Of a DNA stretch of 13,089 nucleotides, positions 6,672 to 12,822 are shown piece after piece. Made by a program: the position numbers and the translations under genes. The stretch spans positions 1-13,089 of the forward strand of contig CAKUTI010000039.1 of NCBI GenBank assembly GCA_934691925.1. Direction: 5' to 3'. This DNA is from an uncultured Treponema sp. GTDB lineage: Bacteria > Spirochaetota > Spirochaetia > Treponematales > Treponemataceae. The notes beneath the pieces were generated by a model. It was not told where the DNA came from. It saw only the letters and a program-made list of their open reading frames with translations, and did not search any database. Each line of letters starts with the position of its first letter. Positions within the stretch are counted from its first letter, which is position 1.

Positions 6672-7748
6672 TTACAGAAGCTCCACGCGCCTGTCCTTTT
6701 TGAGCTGCTCAACAACTTTTTTCACGTCCTGAACTTTTGACTTGTCGCAGACAAGAACCGCGTCAGGAGTTTCAATCACAACAACGTTTTCCAAGCCGAT
6801 TGTCGCGACAAGGCGGCCGCTCGAGTAAGTTATGCAGTTTTTCGTGCCAATGCTGATTTGGTCTCCGATTGCGACATTTCCGTTTTTATCAGGCTCGTGA
6901 AGAACACCGAGCATATCGAAGCTTCCAACGTCGTTCCAGCCGAATTCGCCGGGAACAACGCAAACGTCAGGCGATTTTTCCATAATTCCGTAATCGATTG
7001 AAATCGACTGGATTTTTGGATAAATGTCAGCGATAACGTTGAACTCCTCGTCAGTTCCCATTGCCGCGCCGATTTTCTGCAAGTCGCCGTAGATTTCAGG
7101 AAGAAAACGCTCGAAATTCTTTAGGATTGTGGAAGCCTTCCAGATGAACATTCCAGAATTCCAAGCATACTCGCCGCTTGAAACATATTTTTGCGCAGTT
7201 TCAGAGTCTGGCTTTTCCTTAAATTCAAGAACTTTCAGAACTTCATTTTTTCCGCTGTTTTCAGGCTTTTCAAACTTGATGTAGCCGTAGCCTGTCGCCG
7301 CGAACGTCGGCTTTATTCCGACTGTGACGAGAGCGTCTTTTTCTTCGGCAGCCTTAACCGCGATTTCCAAAATCCGCGTGAATTCAGCCTCGTTTTTGAT
7401 GTACGCGTCGGAAGGCGTAATCACCATGATTCCGTCGCCGTACTTTTTCACGATTTCCATTGCCGCGTAGCCTACGCACGCCGCCGTGTTTCGCGCGCTC
7501 GGCTCAGACAAAATGTGATTCCGCTTTACGCGGCCTTTCGTTGCCTGAAGCATTTTTTTGACCTGAGTCTCGTTTGTGACGATAAAAATGTCGTTTTTAT
7601 CAGCGGTTTTTGAAAGGCGGTCAATAGCCTCATTCACCATTATGTCTTTTCCAGAAAGATTCAAAAGCTGCTTCGGTGTTTCCTGCCTTGAAAGCGGCCA
7701 AAACCGCGTGCCGCCGCCGCCAGCCATTATAACGCCGTAAGTTTTCAT
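6672..7748 (-). CDS. manC: mannose-1-phosphate guanylyltransferase
   Basis: A 358-residue GT-A-fold nucleotidyltransferase that makes GDP-mannose from GTP and mannose-1-phosphate, for glycans, exopolysaccharide or glycolipid. The signature AGGGGTRFWPLSR (9-21) with PKQLL is followed by SEPSARNTAA, a TPSDAYI metal-site segment and LEFKEKPD. Then come EYAWNSGMF, SIDYGIMEKS and FGWNDVGS, all hallmarks of the GMP family. It is the short, single-function form without the C-terminal phosphomannose isomerase cupin domain. The start at 7746-7748 is chosen over one 36 bases further upstream. It has GGGGAGGA upstream and begins right at the nucleotide-binding strand. It overlaps the murI stop as ATGA, so the two are translationally coupled. 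The family is secure; manC rather than another GMP name is a convention. Confidence 0.93.
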   Translation of the reverse strand: MKTYGVIMAGGGGTRFWPLSRQETPKQLLNLSGKDIMVNEAIDRLSKTADKNDIFIVTNETQVKKMLQATKGRVKRNHILSEPSARNTAACVGYAAMEIVKKYGDGIMVITPSDAYIKNEAEFTRILEIAVKAAEEKDALVTVGIKPTFAATGYGYIKFEKPENSGKNEVLKVLEFKEKPDSETAQKYVSSGEYAWNSGMFIWKASTILKNFERFLPEIYGDLQKIGAAMGTDEEFNVIADIYPKIQSISIDYGIMEKSPDVCVVPGEFGWNDVGSFDMLGVLHEPDKNGNVAIGDQISIGTKNCITYSSGRLVATIGLENVVVIETPDAVLVCDKSKVQDVKKVVEQLKKDRRVELL

Positions 7749-8635
7749 ATAATTCCTCCCCACGGAATATTCATATTTCTGCACAAGATTTCGTATTCTA
7801 AAATCTCTTTTTGATTCGCCTTTGTGACGAAAAAAGTCAGATTTTTTAGATTTGGACTTGATTCGGATTTTGTTTCACTTTCAGATTCAAAATCATTTTC
7901 CACAAAAGATTTTTCTTCCGATTCAGATTTTTGTGATTTTGGCTCTGTTTCAATTTCGGACTTCAGCTTTCTCACCGCCTGGTTTGCAACTCCGTCGCGG
8001 CTGTCAACAACTTTCACCTCCGGGCCGCAGGCTTTTTTCATCTCGTTGAAAATGTGTGTGAAATGCGTGCAGCCCAAAATGACGGTGTCGCAGTTCTGGG
8101 ACTTGAAAAAATCGGCGGCAGGCTTTACCGCTTCAAGACGCTCTTCTTCGCTCGCGGTGAAATATTTTTTCTCGATAAAATCGACAAGTTCCGGGTCGCC
8201 GCGCTTTGCAACAAAGCAGTCGCTCGCAAAATCTTCGATAAGGCGCTGGCAATAAGGATGCCTTACAGTCGCGTTTGTGGCGAGCAGTCCGATTCTCTTG
8301 TTTTTCGAGACTTTCGCTCCGAGCTTTATCGCCGGAACAGTTCCGATTATCGAAATTTCAGGAAAAAGTTTTCTAAGCTCTTCAAGCGCAGTCACAGAAA
8401 TCGTGTTGCATGCAATCACAATCACTTTCGGAGACCAAAGCGAGACGATTTTTCTTATCGTTTTTGACGAGCAGCTGGTAACCTGCTCTGGAGATTTTTC
8501 GCCGTAAGGAAAATTCGCTGTGTCTCCAAGATAAACGCACTTTGCGTCCGGCATTTTTTTGTGAAGAGAAATCATATATGGAATTCCGCCGGTTCCGCTG
8601 TCAAGAAAGGCGAAATCAACTTTGTCTGACCGCAT
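7745..8635 (-). CDS. murI: glutamate racemase with acidic insert
   Basis: A 296-residue cofactor-independent racemase that makes D-glutamate for peptidoglycan. The two catalytic cysteines are C76 in ACNTIS and C189 in GCTHF. The N-terminal FLDSGTGG (10-17), GDTANFPYG (37-45) and H191 complete the active site. Residues 226-260 form a low-complexity Ser/Glu/Lys stretch (SESEEKS, ESESETKSESS) between the last catalytic helix and the final FFVTKANQKEI strand. That linker is variable in the family but here is longer and more charged than usual, and makes the protein longer than the typical 260-270 residues. The ATG has no Shine-Dalgarno, and its promoter appears to abut it. manC overlaps its stop. 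Function is secure; the insert is read directly. Confidence 0.95.
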   Translation of the reverse strand: MRSDKVDFAFLDSGTGGIPYMISLHKKMPDAKCVYLGDTANFPYGEKSPEQVTSCSSKTIRKIVSLWSPKVIVIACNTISVTALEELRKLFPEISIIGTVPAIKLGAKVSKNKRIGLLATNATVRHPYCQRLIEDFASDCFVAKRGDPELVDFIEKKYFTASEEERLEAVKPAADFFKSQNCDTVILGCTHFTHIFNEMKKACGPEVKVVDSRDGVANQAVRKLKSEIETEPKSQKSESEEKSFVENDFESESETKSESSPNLKNLTFFVTKANQKEILEYEILCRNMNIPWGGII

Positions 8636-8647
8636 AAAACGGAGATA

Positions 8648-8676
8648 ATTTTAATCATTTTAAGTCTTTCTTGCAA
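8648..8676 (-). promoter_or_regulatory. murI promoter, near-leaderless
   Basis: On the minus strand TTGCAA (8671-8676), a 17-base spacer, then TAAAAT (8648-8653). Transcription would start near 8641, about 6 bases before the murI ATG (8635), which has no ribosome binding site. TTGCAA is its own reverse complement, so the same hexamer may serve the divergent gene. Confidence 0.45.
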
Positions 8677-8699
8677 TTAAGGCGATTTAAATAGAAAAT
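8671..8699 (+). promoter_or_regulatory. possible divergent promoter of the pentapeptide gene
   Basis: The palindromic TTGCAA (8671-8676) is followed after 17 bases by GAAAAT (8694-8699), a 4-of-6 match to the -10. Transcription would start at about 8706, at the ATG itself (8705). Only a weak GAG lies before the ATG. This is the least certain of the three TTGCAA promoters. Confidence 0.3.
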
Positions 8700-8704
8700 G
8701 AGCT

Positions 8705-9406
8705 ATGTTCAGTTACAAAAAATGCGCAGCTCCAGGCTGCGAAAGGCTTGCAATTTCAGAGTTCGACGAAAACGGAAATCTTTTGGAAGACGGGAACTTT
8801 TGTTTTGAGCATATTTCGTCGCAGGAAAAATCAAAAAAAGCGATTTACGACTATATTTCATCGCATGAAAAAATAATCGGCTTGAATGCGAGCGGAATCA
8901 CTTTTGAGAACGTGGATTTTACGAACAAAGGATTTTACGGCTGCAATTTTTCGCACTGCCATTTCAACGGAATCAGAACAACTGGAATGAGAAGCAGAAT
9001 CTCGACCTTTGAATTTTCGACTTTCAGCGACTGCAATCTTCTTGAAAGCAATATGCAGTTTTCAAGCTTCGCGGGCGCAAAGCTTAGCCACGTTCTTTTT
9101 ACTGGAAGCGACATGATTCAGGACAATTTCTGCGGAATCGAGTCCTATCAGTCATCTTTTGACGACTCAGACCTTTACAACTCGCGCTTTATGAACGGAA
9201 TTCTAATCGACACGTCGTTCAGAAACTGCAATATCAAAGGAACAATGTTCTTTAAAATCATCCTGAAGAATGTCTCGTTCAGGCAGTCGAACACAAACGC
9301 GGCGATTTTCGACGAAAGAGGGAGCGCGCTTTTCACAGGCCTTGAAGAGCTTAACGTTCCGCGTGGCGAAGTCAAAGGGCCGGAGACAAAGGGAACAATT
9401 CAGTAA
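8705..9406 (+). CDS. pentapeptide-repeat protein with N-terminal Cys/His motif
   Basis: A 233-residue protein of two parts. The N-terminus carries C7, C12, C33 and H36 (CAAPGC, then CFEH), spaced like a small zinc-binding site. From about residue 63 to 200 it is a run of five-residue repeats with a central Phe or Leu (VDFTN, CNFSH, CHFNG, STFSD, CNLLE, SSFAG, AKLSH and so on), which should form a right-handed quadrilateral beta-helix. There is no signal peptide, so it is probably cytosolic. Other pentapeptide proteins mimic DNA or bind partner proteins, but nothing here identifies a partner. It is the first gene of a two-gene operon, 12 bp ahead of the metallo-hydrolase gene. No specific function is assigned. 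Confidence 0.85.
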   Translation: MFSYKKCAAPGCERLAISEFDENGNLLEDGNFCFEHISSQEKSKKAIYDYISSHEKIIGLNASGITFENVDFTNKGFYGCNFSHCHFNGIRTTGMRSRISTFEFSTFSDCNLLESNMQFSSFAGAKLSHVLFTGSDMIQDNFCGIESYQSSFDDSDLYNSRFMNGILIDTSFRNCNIKGTMFFKIILKNVSFRQSNTNAAIFDERGSALFTGLEELNVPRGEVKGPETKGTIQ

Positions 9407-9418
9407 GAAAGAGGAAAA

Positions 9419-10006
9419 ATGAAAATCTATCTGCACTTTAATATAGAAAGTTTCAGCAACAGCTATCTCGTTGTAAACGAAGAGACGATGGAAGCACTGA
9501 TTGTTGACCCGAGCAAGATAACAACAAAGCTGATTGACCAGATTGAGCACGGGCAATACAAGCTAAAAGCCGCATTAATCACGCACAAGCACGAGACTCA
9601 CACGGCGGGGCTTTCAACGCTCAAAAAGATTTATGATTTTGATGTTTACGCAGCCGACGCGGAAATAAGCGGCGAAAAAAATATGCTCAACGGAGACGGA
9701 AAAATCGAAATCTGCGGATTTGAGATTCGATATTTTTCAGTTCCGGGACATTCAAGCGATTCTTTGGTCTACGAAATCGGAAACGAAGTCTTTACAGGCG
9801 ATGTGATTTCGGCAGGTCTTATGGGAGAAAGCTCCTGCAGCTACAACCACAAGCGGCTTTCAAACGGAATACGCTCAAAGATTTTTTCAATGCCAGACTC
9901 AAACCTGATTTTTCCGGGACACGGGCCGTTAACGTCGGTGGGAGCGGAAAAAATGTTCAACGTGGAGCTTGGAAAAAAGCGCAACTGGGAAGCGGAAAGC
10001 AATTGA
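9419..10006 (+). CDS. metallo-beta-lactamase-fold hydrolase (glyoxalase II-like) with altered motif
   Basis: A 195-residue MBL-fold protein similar in plan to glyoxalase II and ETHE1-type hydrolases. The metal motif reads THKHETH (55-61): H56, H58 and H61 are present, but the aspartate normally before the last histidine is threonine (T60). The later ligands are intact: H111 in VPGHSSDS, the bridging D128 in FTGDVI and H168 in FPGHGP. Metal site 1 should therefore form, while site 2 has lost one ligand. The protein may be a one-metal enzyme or have altered chemistry. GAGG lies 5 bases before the ATG. It is cotranscribed with the pentapeptide gene and followed by a terminator. The fold is secure; the substrate is unknown. 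Confidence 0.88.
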   Translation: MKIYLHFNIESFSNSYLVVNEETMEALIVDPSKITTKLIDQIEHGQYKLKAALITHKHETHTAGLSTLKKIYDFDVYAADAEISGEKNMLNGDGKIEICGFEIRYFSVPGHSSDSLVYEIGNEVFTGDVISAGLMGESSCSYNHKRLSNGIRSKIFSMPDSNLIFPGHGPLTSVGAEKMFNVELGKKRNWEAESN

Positions 10007-10055
10007 AGCATTGCCACCCGCAGTGGCAGCAAAAAACACGGAGCGGCTGGAGCGA

Positions 10056-10076
10056 GGGGAAGACTTTTCCCTTTTT
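10056..10076 (+). terminator. terminator of the pentapeptide-hydrolase operon
   Basis: GGGAA (10057-10061) pairs with TTCCC (10067-10071), extendable by one G-U pair, followed by TTTTT at 10072-10076. The stem is short but the T-run is well placed, 50 bases after the hydrolase stop and just before the convergent lipoprotein stop (10081). Confidence 0.5.
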
Positions 10077-10080
10077 ACTT

Positions 10081-11889
10081 TTATCTTGAAATCAGCCAGA
10101 CTCTTCCGGCGTTCAAATTCCAGCGCTCGCTCACATACTGGTCTAAAAGAGTTGCCGCGCTCACAAACCCGGCGGCGTTTGTCTCGATTATGTAGTCGGC
10201 TTCTTTTTTTGCCCATTTTTGAGAATGATAGCGGCTTGCCATGTCCACAAAATATTTTTCCGTTGCGGAAAGCGGCCGCTGAAGCATATACGCCATAAAT
10301 TCGTTCTGCATAAGATAGCTGTCGTTCACATCGTAGTTCAAAGTTGGAGTAACCTGAAAATATTTCTTCAAATAAGCCAAAGTTTCAGAGTCCTGAGTTT
10401 CCAGAGTGTAATAAATTGCGGCGACGGCGTTTCTGAATTCCTCATCGACAAAATAAATTCCGTGCCAGCCCTCGTGCGCGATAAAAGTCGTGCGGAGATA
10501 AGCCGGAGATTCCTGTGAGATTGAAATGACAGCGCCTTTTCCAGCAGAAATTTTTCCGTCTGTTTCTTCTATTAAGACGCCGTTTTTTATCAAGATTTCG
10601 CGCAAAAGTTTTTCTCGGCTGTTTATCGGGAAATTTTCAGTGCGGACTTTCTCAAAAAATTCGGCGAGACTTTCCGCTCTGTAGTCGTGGGCGTTGTAGC
10701 CGTGCTTGTCTTTCAAAAAATCGTCTGTCAGAAGCCTGCCTTTATAGCCTGCTTTTTCAACAAAAAATGCAATCCGACGCAAAAAGTCGTCCTGAACCGC
10801 ATAAGTTGAAATGTCCATTATGAGGACTCCGGGAAAACGGTCCCACTCGAAAAGCTCGTAGTCGTTTCCGCGCCAGCTGTTGCGCGACCAGCCCATAATC
10901 AGCCCCGGGTCAACTTTAATTGGAGCAACAGGATTTCTTGAAGACGACGAAAAGCTCAAAAGCTCTTTTTCGCCTGCAATCATCATCAAAACTTCGGGGA
11001 TTTCGCCGTCGGGAAAAGTCGCGGCTGAAAACGGAGCTTTCAAGGAAGCTGCAGGAACTTTTATTTCTCCGCCGTTATCTCTAAAAGACAGATTTTCACC
11101 GCCAAAAGCGATTTTAAAGGATTTAGAATTTCTTGATTCCGAATCTTTGATTTCAGATTTTCCGCCAAACTTGATTTTGAAAACCGGCATAACGCTTTCG
11201 TTTGTGTTCACCGAGCTAAAAACAAGCGAGCCGCCAGAAAAGTCGTCAGTTCCATTGTTGCGTCCGCCGTTCGGCCCGAATGCGAAAACAGGATTCTCAG
11301 ATGAAAAATCATGCCCGATGCACGCGCGGATAATTCCAGCCGACTCGATTTTAAACGACGAATTTGATTTTGAATTCGTCTTGATAAAAAATCCTGACGG
11401 AAGTTTCTGCCCTTTGTTCACGCAAAAAACAAGCGCAAAGCTCGAAAATGCGGATTTTCCGTTTTTATCAATTTTTTTATAGAATTTGCTCGAGACAACC
11501 GGCCGTTTTGAAAGATTTTTCGTTCTTGAATCTTCATCGTAAATAAATCCCATGTCAAAAAAAACATTTTCATCTGCTTTCACGCCGCGAAGCTGAACAA
11601 AAAGCGCGGCATCCTTGTTTTTGTCGAAAAAATCTGAAAAAGCAATCGACTGCGACTTTGAAAAATTGTAGCAAAATATCTTTCCGTTTTCTGTCTGCTT
11701 GGAGCTTTGAGAAACTGGCGAAGCGTAAAAGTCAGGAATATTGAAGACAAAATCCGTTTTTTTTGAGCATGAAGCAAGAAAAAAAGCCGCAGGCAGAACC
11801 AAAAATCCATAAAAAAGCCTGAAAAAATTGTTTTTTAAGAAAATTATTCCAAGAAACGGAAATTTCGATTTCATTTTTGACATCTTCAT
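10081..11889 (-). CDS. large lipoprotein with zincin-like HEGWH motif
   Basis: A 602-residue exported lipoprotein. The lysine-rich N-region and hydrophobic core end in AAFFLASC, with lipidation expected at C41. Residues 45-320 look like beta-rich, Ser/Phe/Lys-rich domains of no recognised family. Residues 350-440 form an alpha/beta region (FPGVLIMDISTY, GYNAHDYRAESLAEFF). The C-terminal domain contains AHEGWHGIYF (471-480), an HExxH zinc motif (H472, E473, H476). MQNEFMAYML follows 54 residues on, where E530 could be the third ligand, as in gluzincins. This suggests a membrane-anchored metallopeptidase, but no family was recognised. Starts at residues 3 and 6 are equally possible, as no good ribosome binding site separates them. 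The gene converges on the hydrolase operon and diverges from the next gene. Confidence 0.8.
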   Translation of the reverse strand: MKMSKMKSKFPFLGIIFLKNNFFRLFYGFLVLPAAFFLASCSKKTDFVFNIPDFYASPVSQSSKQTENGKIFCYNFSKSQSIAFSDFFDKNKDAALFVQLRGVKADENVFFDMGFIYDEDSRTKNLSKRPVVSSKFYKKIDKNGKSAFSSFALVFCVNKGQKLPSGFFIKTNSKSNSSFKIESAGIIRACIGHDFSSENPVFAFGPNGGRNNGTDDFSGGSLVFSSVNTNESVMPVFKIKFGGKSEIKDSESRNSKSFKIAFGGENLSFRDNGGEIKVPAASLKAPFSAATFPDGEIPEVLMMIAGEKELLSFSSSSRNPVAPIKVDPGLIMGWSRNSWRGNDYELFEWDRFPGVLIMDISTYAVQDDFLRRIAFFVEKAGYKGRLLTDDFLKDKHGYNAHDYRAESLAEFFEKVRTENFPINSREKLLREILIKNGVLIEETDGKISAGKGAVISISQESPAYLRTTFIAHEGWHGIYFVDEEFRNAVAAIYYTLETQDSETLAYLKKYFQVTPTLNYDVNDSYLMQNEFMAYMLQRPLSATEKYFVDMASRYHSQKWAKKEADYIIETNAAGFVSAATLLDQYVSERWNLNAGRVWLISR

Positions 11890-11919
11890 TCTGAAAATCT
11901 ACCATAAATAGGCGATTTT

Positions 11920-11929
11920 TGCTATTGTA
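11920..11929. promoter_or_regulatory. overlapping divergent -10 elements
   Basis: The near-palindrome CTATTGTAG holds a plus-strand extended -10 (TG-C-TATTGT, 11920-11928) and a minus-strand -10 (TACAAT, 11924-11929). They lie between the divergent lipoprotein and 160-residue genes. Neither has a recognisable -35, so this is tentative. Confidence 0.3.
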
Positions 11930-11938
11930 GGAAAAATT

Positions 11939-12421
11939 ATGAAAAAATTCGTGATTATTCCGCACCAAAACCAGCTTCTTCTAATTCGGGATTTTCAGGA
12001 AAAGCTCTGCAATCTTCTATTAAAAAGCGAAATTCTTTGCGCGCCTTTTTTTCCGGTTATGATTCAAAGCGATTTTCTGGAAAACTTTCAGGATTTAGGC
12101 GAAATCTTGAAGATAAAAAAAATCGAGATTGAGGAAATTTCACAGCAAAATTTCGTAAAAAAAGAAGTGAAAAAAAGCGAAATAATCTTTTTGAACGCAA
12201 AAATAAACGAAGAGAAAGGAAAAATCGCGCTGATTCAAATTCTCGCGGATTCAAAAGCGAAAAATTTTGGCGCGATGAAAGAAAATATAAGCGGACTTTA
12301 CAAAAATCTCTTTTCAAAAATCAAGAAAATCAGCCCGTTCCGGCTTTGCGAAATCGAAATCGAAACAAAAAATTTCTCATCAGAATGGGAAATCAAAAGC
12401 GAAAAATGGGGAAAAATTTAA
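11939..12421 (+). CDS. hypothetical protein, 160 residues
   Basis: Not recognised. It opens MKKFVIIPHQNQLLLI, which could be a first beta-strand, and continues through an FFPVMIQSDF segment. The middle is very rich in Lys, Ile and Glu (KIKKIEIEE, KKEVKKSE), with predicted mixed alpha and beta structure. It ends SEWEIKSEKWGKI. There is no signal peptide, no transmembrane segment and no metal or nucleotide motif. The rhythm of the N-terminus recalls 2H phosphoesterases or RNA ligase-like proteins, but the HxT/S motifs are absent, so that is not claimed. AGGA lies 7 bases before the ATG and the frame is long and clean. Its neighbour is the divergent lipoprotein gene, with 49 bases between them. 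Confidence 0.75.
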   Translation: MKKFVIIPHQNQLLLIRDFQEKLCNLLLKSEILCAPFFPVMIQSDFLENFQDLGEILKIKKIEIEEISQQNFVKKEVKKSEIIFLNAKINEEKGKIALIQILADSKAKNFGAMKENISGLYKNLFSKIKKISPFRLCEIEIETKNFSSEWEIKSEKWGKI

Positions 12422-12478
12422 GAAATTAGATTTGTGAACTTTCAGGCAAACTTGATGATTCATAATTCATGATTCTTA

Positions 12479-12497
12479 ATTTTCCTTAAATCATTTT
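12479..12497. repeat. left copy of 19-bp direct repeat flanking the toxin-antitoxin module
   Basis: ATTTTCCTTAAATCATTTT occurs perfectly here and again at 12901-12919. The bases on either side differ between copies, so the match ends sharply. This copy lies in non-coding DNA, 58 bases past the 160-residue gene. Confidence 0.85.
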
Positions 12498-12542
12498 GCG
12501 AAATCGAAATGATTTTATCTCGTTTTTGCGTTCGCTTTGCAG

Positions 12543-12571
12543 TTGATTTTGAATTCTATTTGCAATATATT
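12543..12571 (+). promoter_or_regulatory. promoter of the antisense antitoxin RNA
   Basis: TTGATT (12543-12548), a 17-base spacer and TATATT (12566-12571) form a good sigma-70-type promoter. Transcription would begin near 12578-12579, at the foot of the first antitoxin hairpin. Confidence 0.6.
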
Positions 12572-12574
12572 ATG

Positions 12575-12607
12575 AAAAGAAGCGCACCCATAGCAATTGG
12601 CCGCTTC
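12575..12607 (-). terminator. terminator of the toxin mRNA (same DNA as antitoxin 5' hairpin)
   Basis: On the minus strand GAAGCG (12602-12607) and CGCTTC (12579-12584) pair, followed by TTTT (12575-12578). The loop contains GCTATGGGTG. The same bases on the plus strand form the 5' hairpin of the antitoxin. The U-tract is short, so termination may be partial. Confidence 0.5.
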
Positions 12608-12608
12608 C
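12584..12608 (+). repeat. antitoxin-side arm of inverted repeat
   Basis: GCACCCATAGC, 7 other bases, then CGCTTCC. It matches the minus-strand sequence at 12817-12843 (10 of 11 and 7 of 7 bases), so the two sites form an imperfect inverted repeat around the toxin gene. Confidence 0.7.
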
Positions 12609-12636
12609 ACTTTTGGTTTTGGTCTTACGACCGTCT

Positions 12637-12677
12637 GCCGTCAAAGAGTCAGTAGGCTTTGGCGGCTATTTTTTTTT
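12637..12677 (+). terminator. terminator of the antitoxin RNA
   Basis: A 10-bp stem (12637-12646 with 12657-12666, one G-U) with a 10-base loop, then TA and nine Ts (12669-12677). It is a strong rho-independent terminator on the plus strand. Confidence 0.75.
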
Positions 12678-12683
12678 ACTCTT

Positions 12684-12764
12684 TTACTTTTTTAAGTACG
12701 AGAGCAATGTAAGAATCAGTATTGCGACATTTATCGCAAGAGAAAGAATCTCAAAAACTGTCAT
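12684..12764 (-). CDS. holin-like type I toxin peptide, 26 residues
   Basis: A 26-residue hydrophobic peptide, starting MTVFEILSLAIN, then a single membrane span (about 5-24) and ending SYLKK. The MTVxExL opening, one transmembrane helix and basic tail match the putative holin-like toxin family (Hol_Tox), which includes B. subtilis BsrG (MTVYESLMIMIN) and relatives of TxpA. Such peptides damage the membrane when freed from an antisense RNA. The ribosome binding site GGGAGG (12772-12777) is very strong and lies 7 bases before the ATG. The leader can fold to hide it (see 12816-12822). The convergent antitoxin RNA, a terminator on each strand and tight size all fit. Toxicity is inferred from the family. 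The gene lies downstream of the TPR-like gene on the same strand. Confidence 0.75.
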   Translation of the reverse strand: MTVFEILSLAINVAILILTLLSYLKK

Positions 12765-12789
12765 CTTGCAGCCTCCCATTTTTTATTCC

Positions 12790-12805
12790 GTTTCATTTCT
12801 GAAAC
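12790..12805 (-). promoter_or_regulatory. hairpin in the toxin leader
   Basis: GTTTCA-GAAA-TGAAAC on the minus strand is a perfect 6-bp stem with a GAAA loop. It lies between the anti-ribosome-binding-site segment (12816-12822) and the ribosome binding site (12772-12777), so it would help bring the two together. Confidence 0.5.
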
Positions 12806-12815
12806 AGTTGAGCAA

Positions 12816-12822
12816 GGGAAGC
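12816..12822 (-). promoter_or_regulatory. anti-Shine-Dalgarno segment of the toxin leader
   Basis: Minus-strand GCTTCCC can pair with GGGAGGC (12771-12777), which covers the toxin ribosome binding site, over 7 bases with one G-U pair. The same CGCTTCC can instead pair perfectly with GGAAGCG at the toxin mRNA 3' end (12602-12608). Predicted only. Confidence 0.5.

Larger units (their letters stand above)
12579..12677 (+). ncRNA. antisense antitoxin RNA of a type I toxin-antitoxin pair
   Basis: This is a predicted RNA of about 100 nt, convergent with the toxin gene. It has its own promoter (12543-12571) and three hairpins. The first is GAAGCG/CGCTTC (12579-12607) with CACCCATAGC in the loop, and the second is GGTC/GACC (12621-12632). 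The third is a terminator, GCCGTCAAAG (12637-12646) with CTTTGGCGGC (12657-12666) and one G-U pair, followed by nine Ts (12669-12677). It stops 7 bases short of the toxin stop codon, so it is complementary to the toxin mRNA 3' untranslated region only. That is the arrangement of known BsrG/SR4 and TxpA/RatA pairs, in which the RNA promotes decay or blocks translation of the toxin message. No reading frame of note lies within it. Expression is not shown here. Confidence 0.6.

Noticed and set aside
7749..7784. Longer start for manC
   Set aside because: The extra 12 residues lie within the murI end; the ATG at 7748 has GGGGAGGA upstream and begins at the nucleotide-binding motif.
10013..10029. 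TGCCAC/GTGGCA hairpin as a terminator
   Set aside because: The stem is real, but no T-tract follows on either strand; the hairpin at 10056-10076 is a better terminator.
12488..12515. AAATCATTT/AAATGATTT hairpin as the terminator of the 160-residue gene
   Set aside because: The stem is all A/T except one pair, and the nearest T-run starts 7 bases later after GC bases; half of it is the 19-bp direct repeat, so it may be a by-product.
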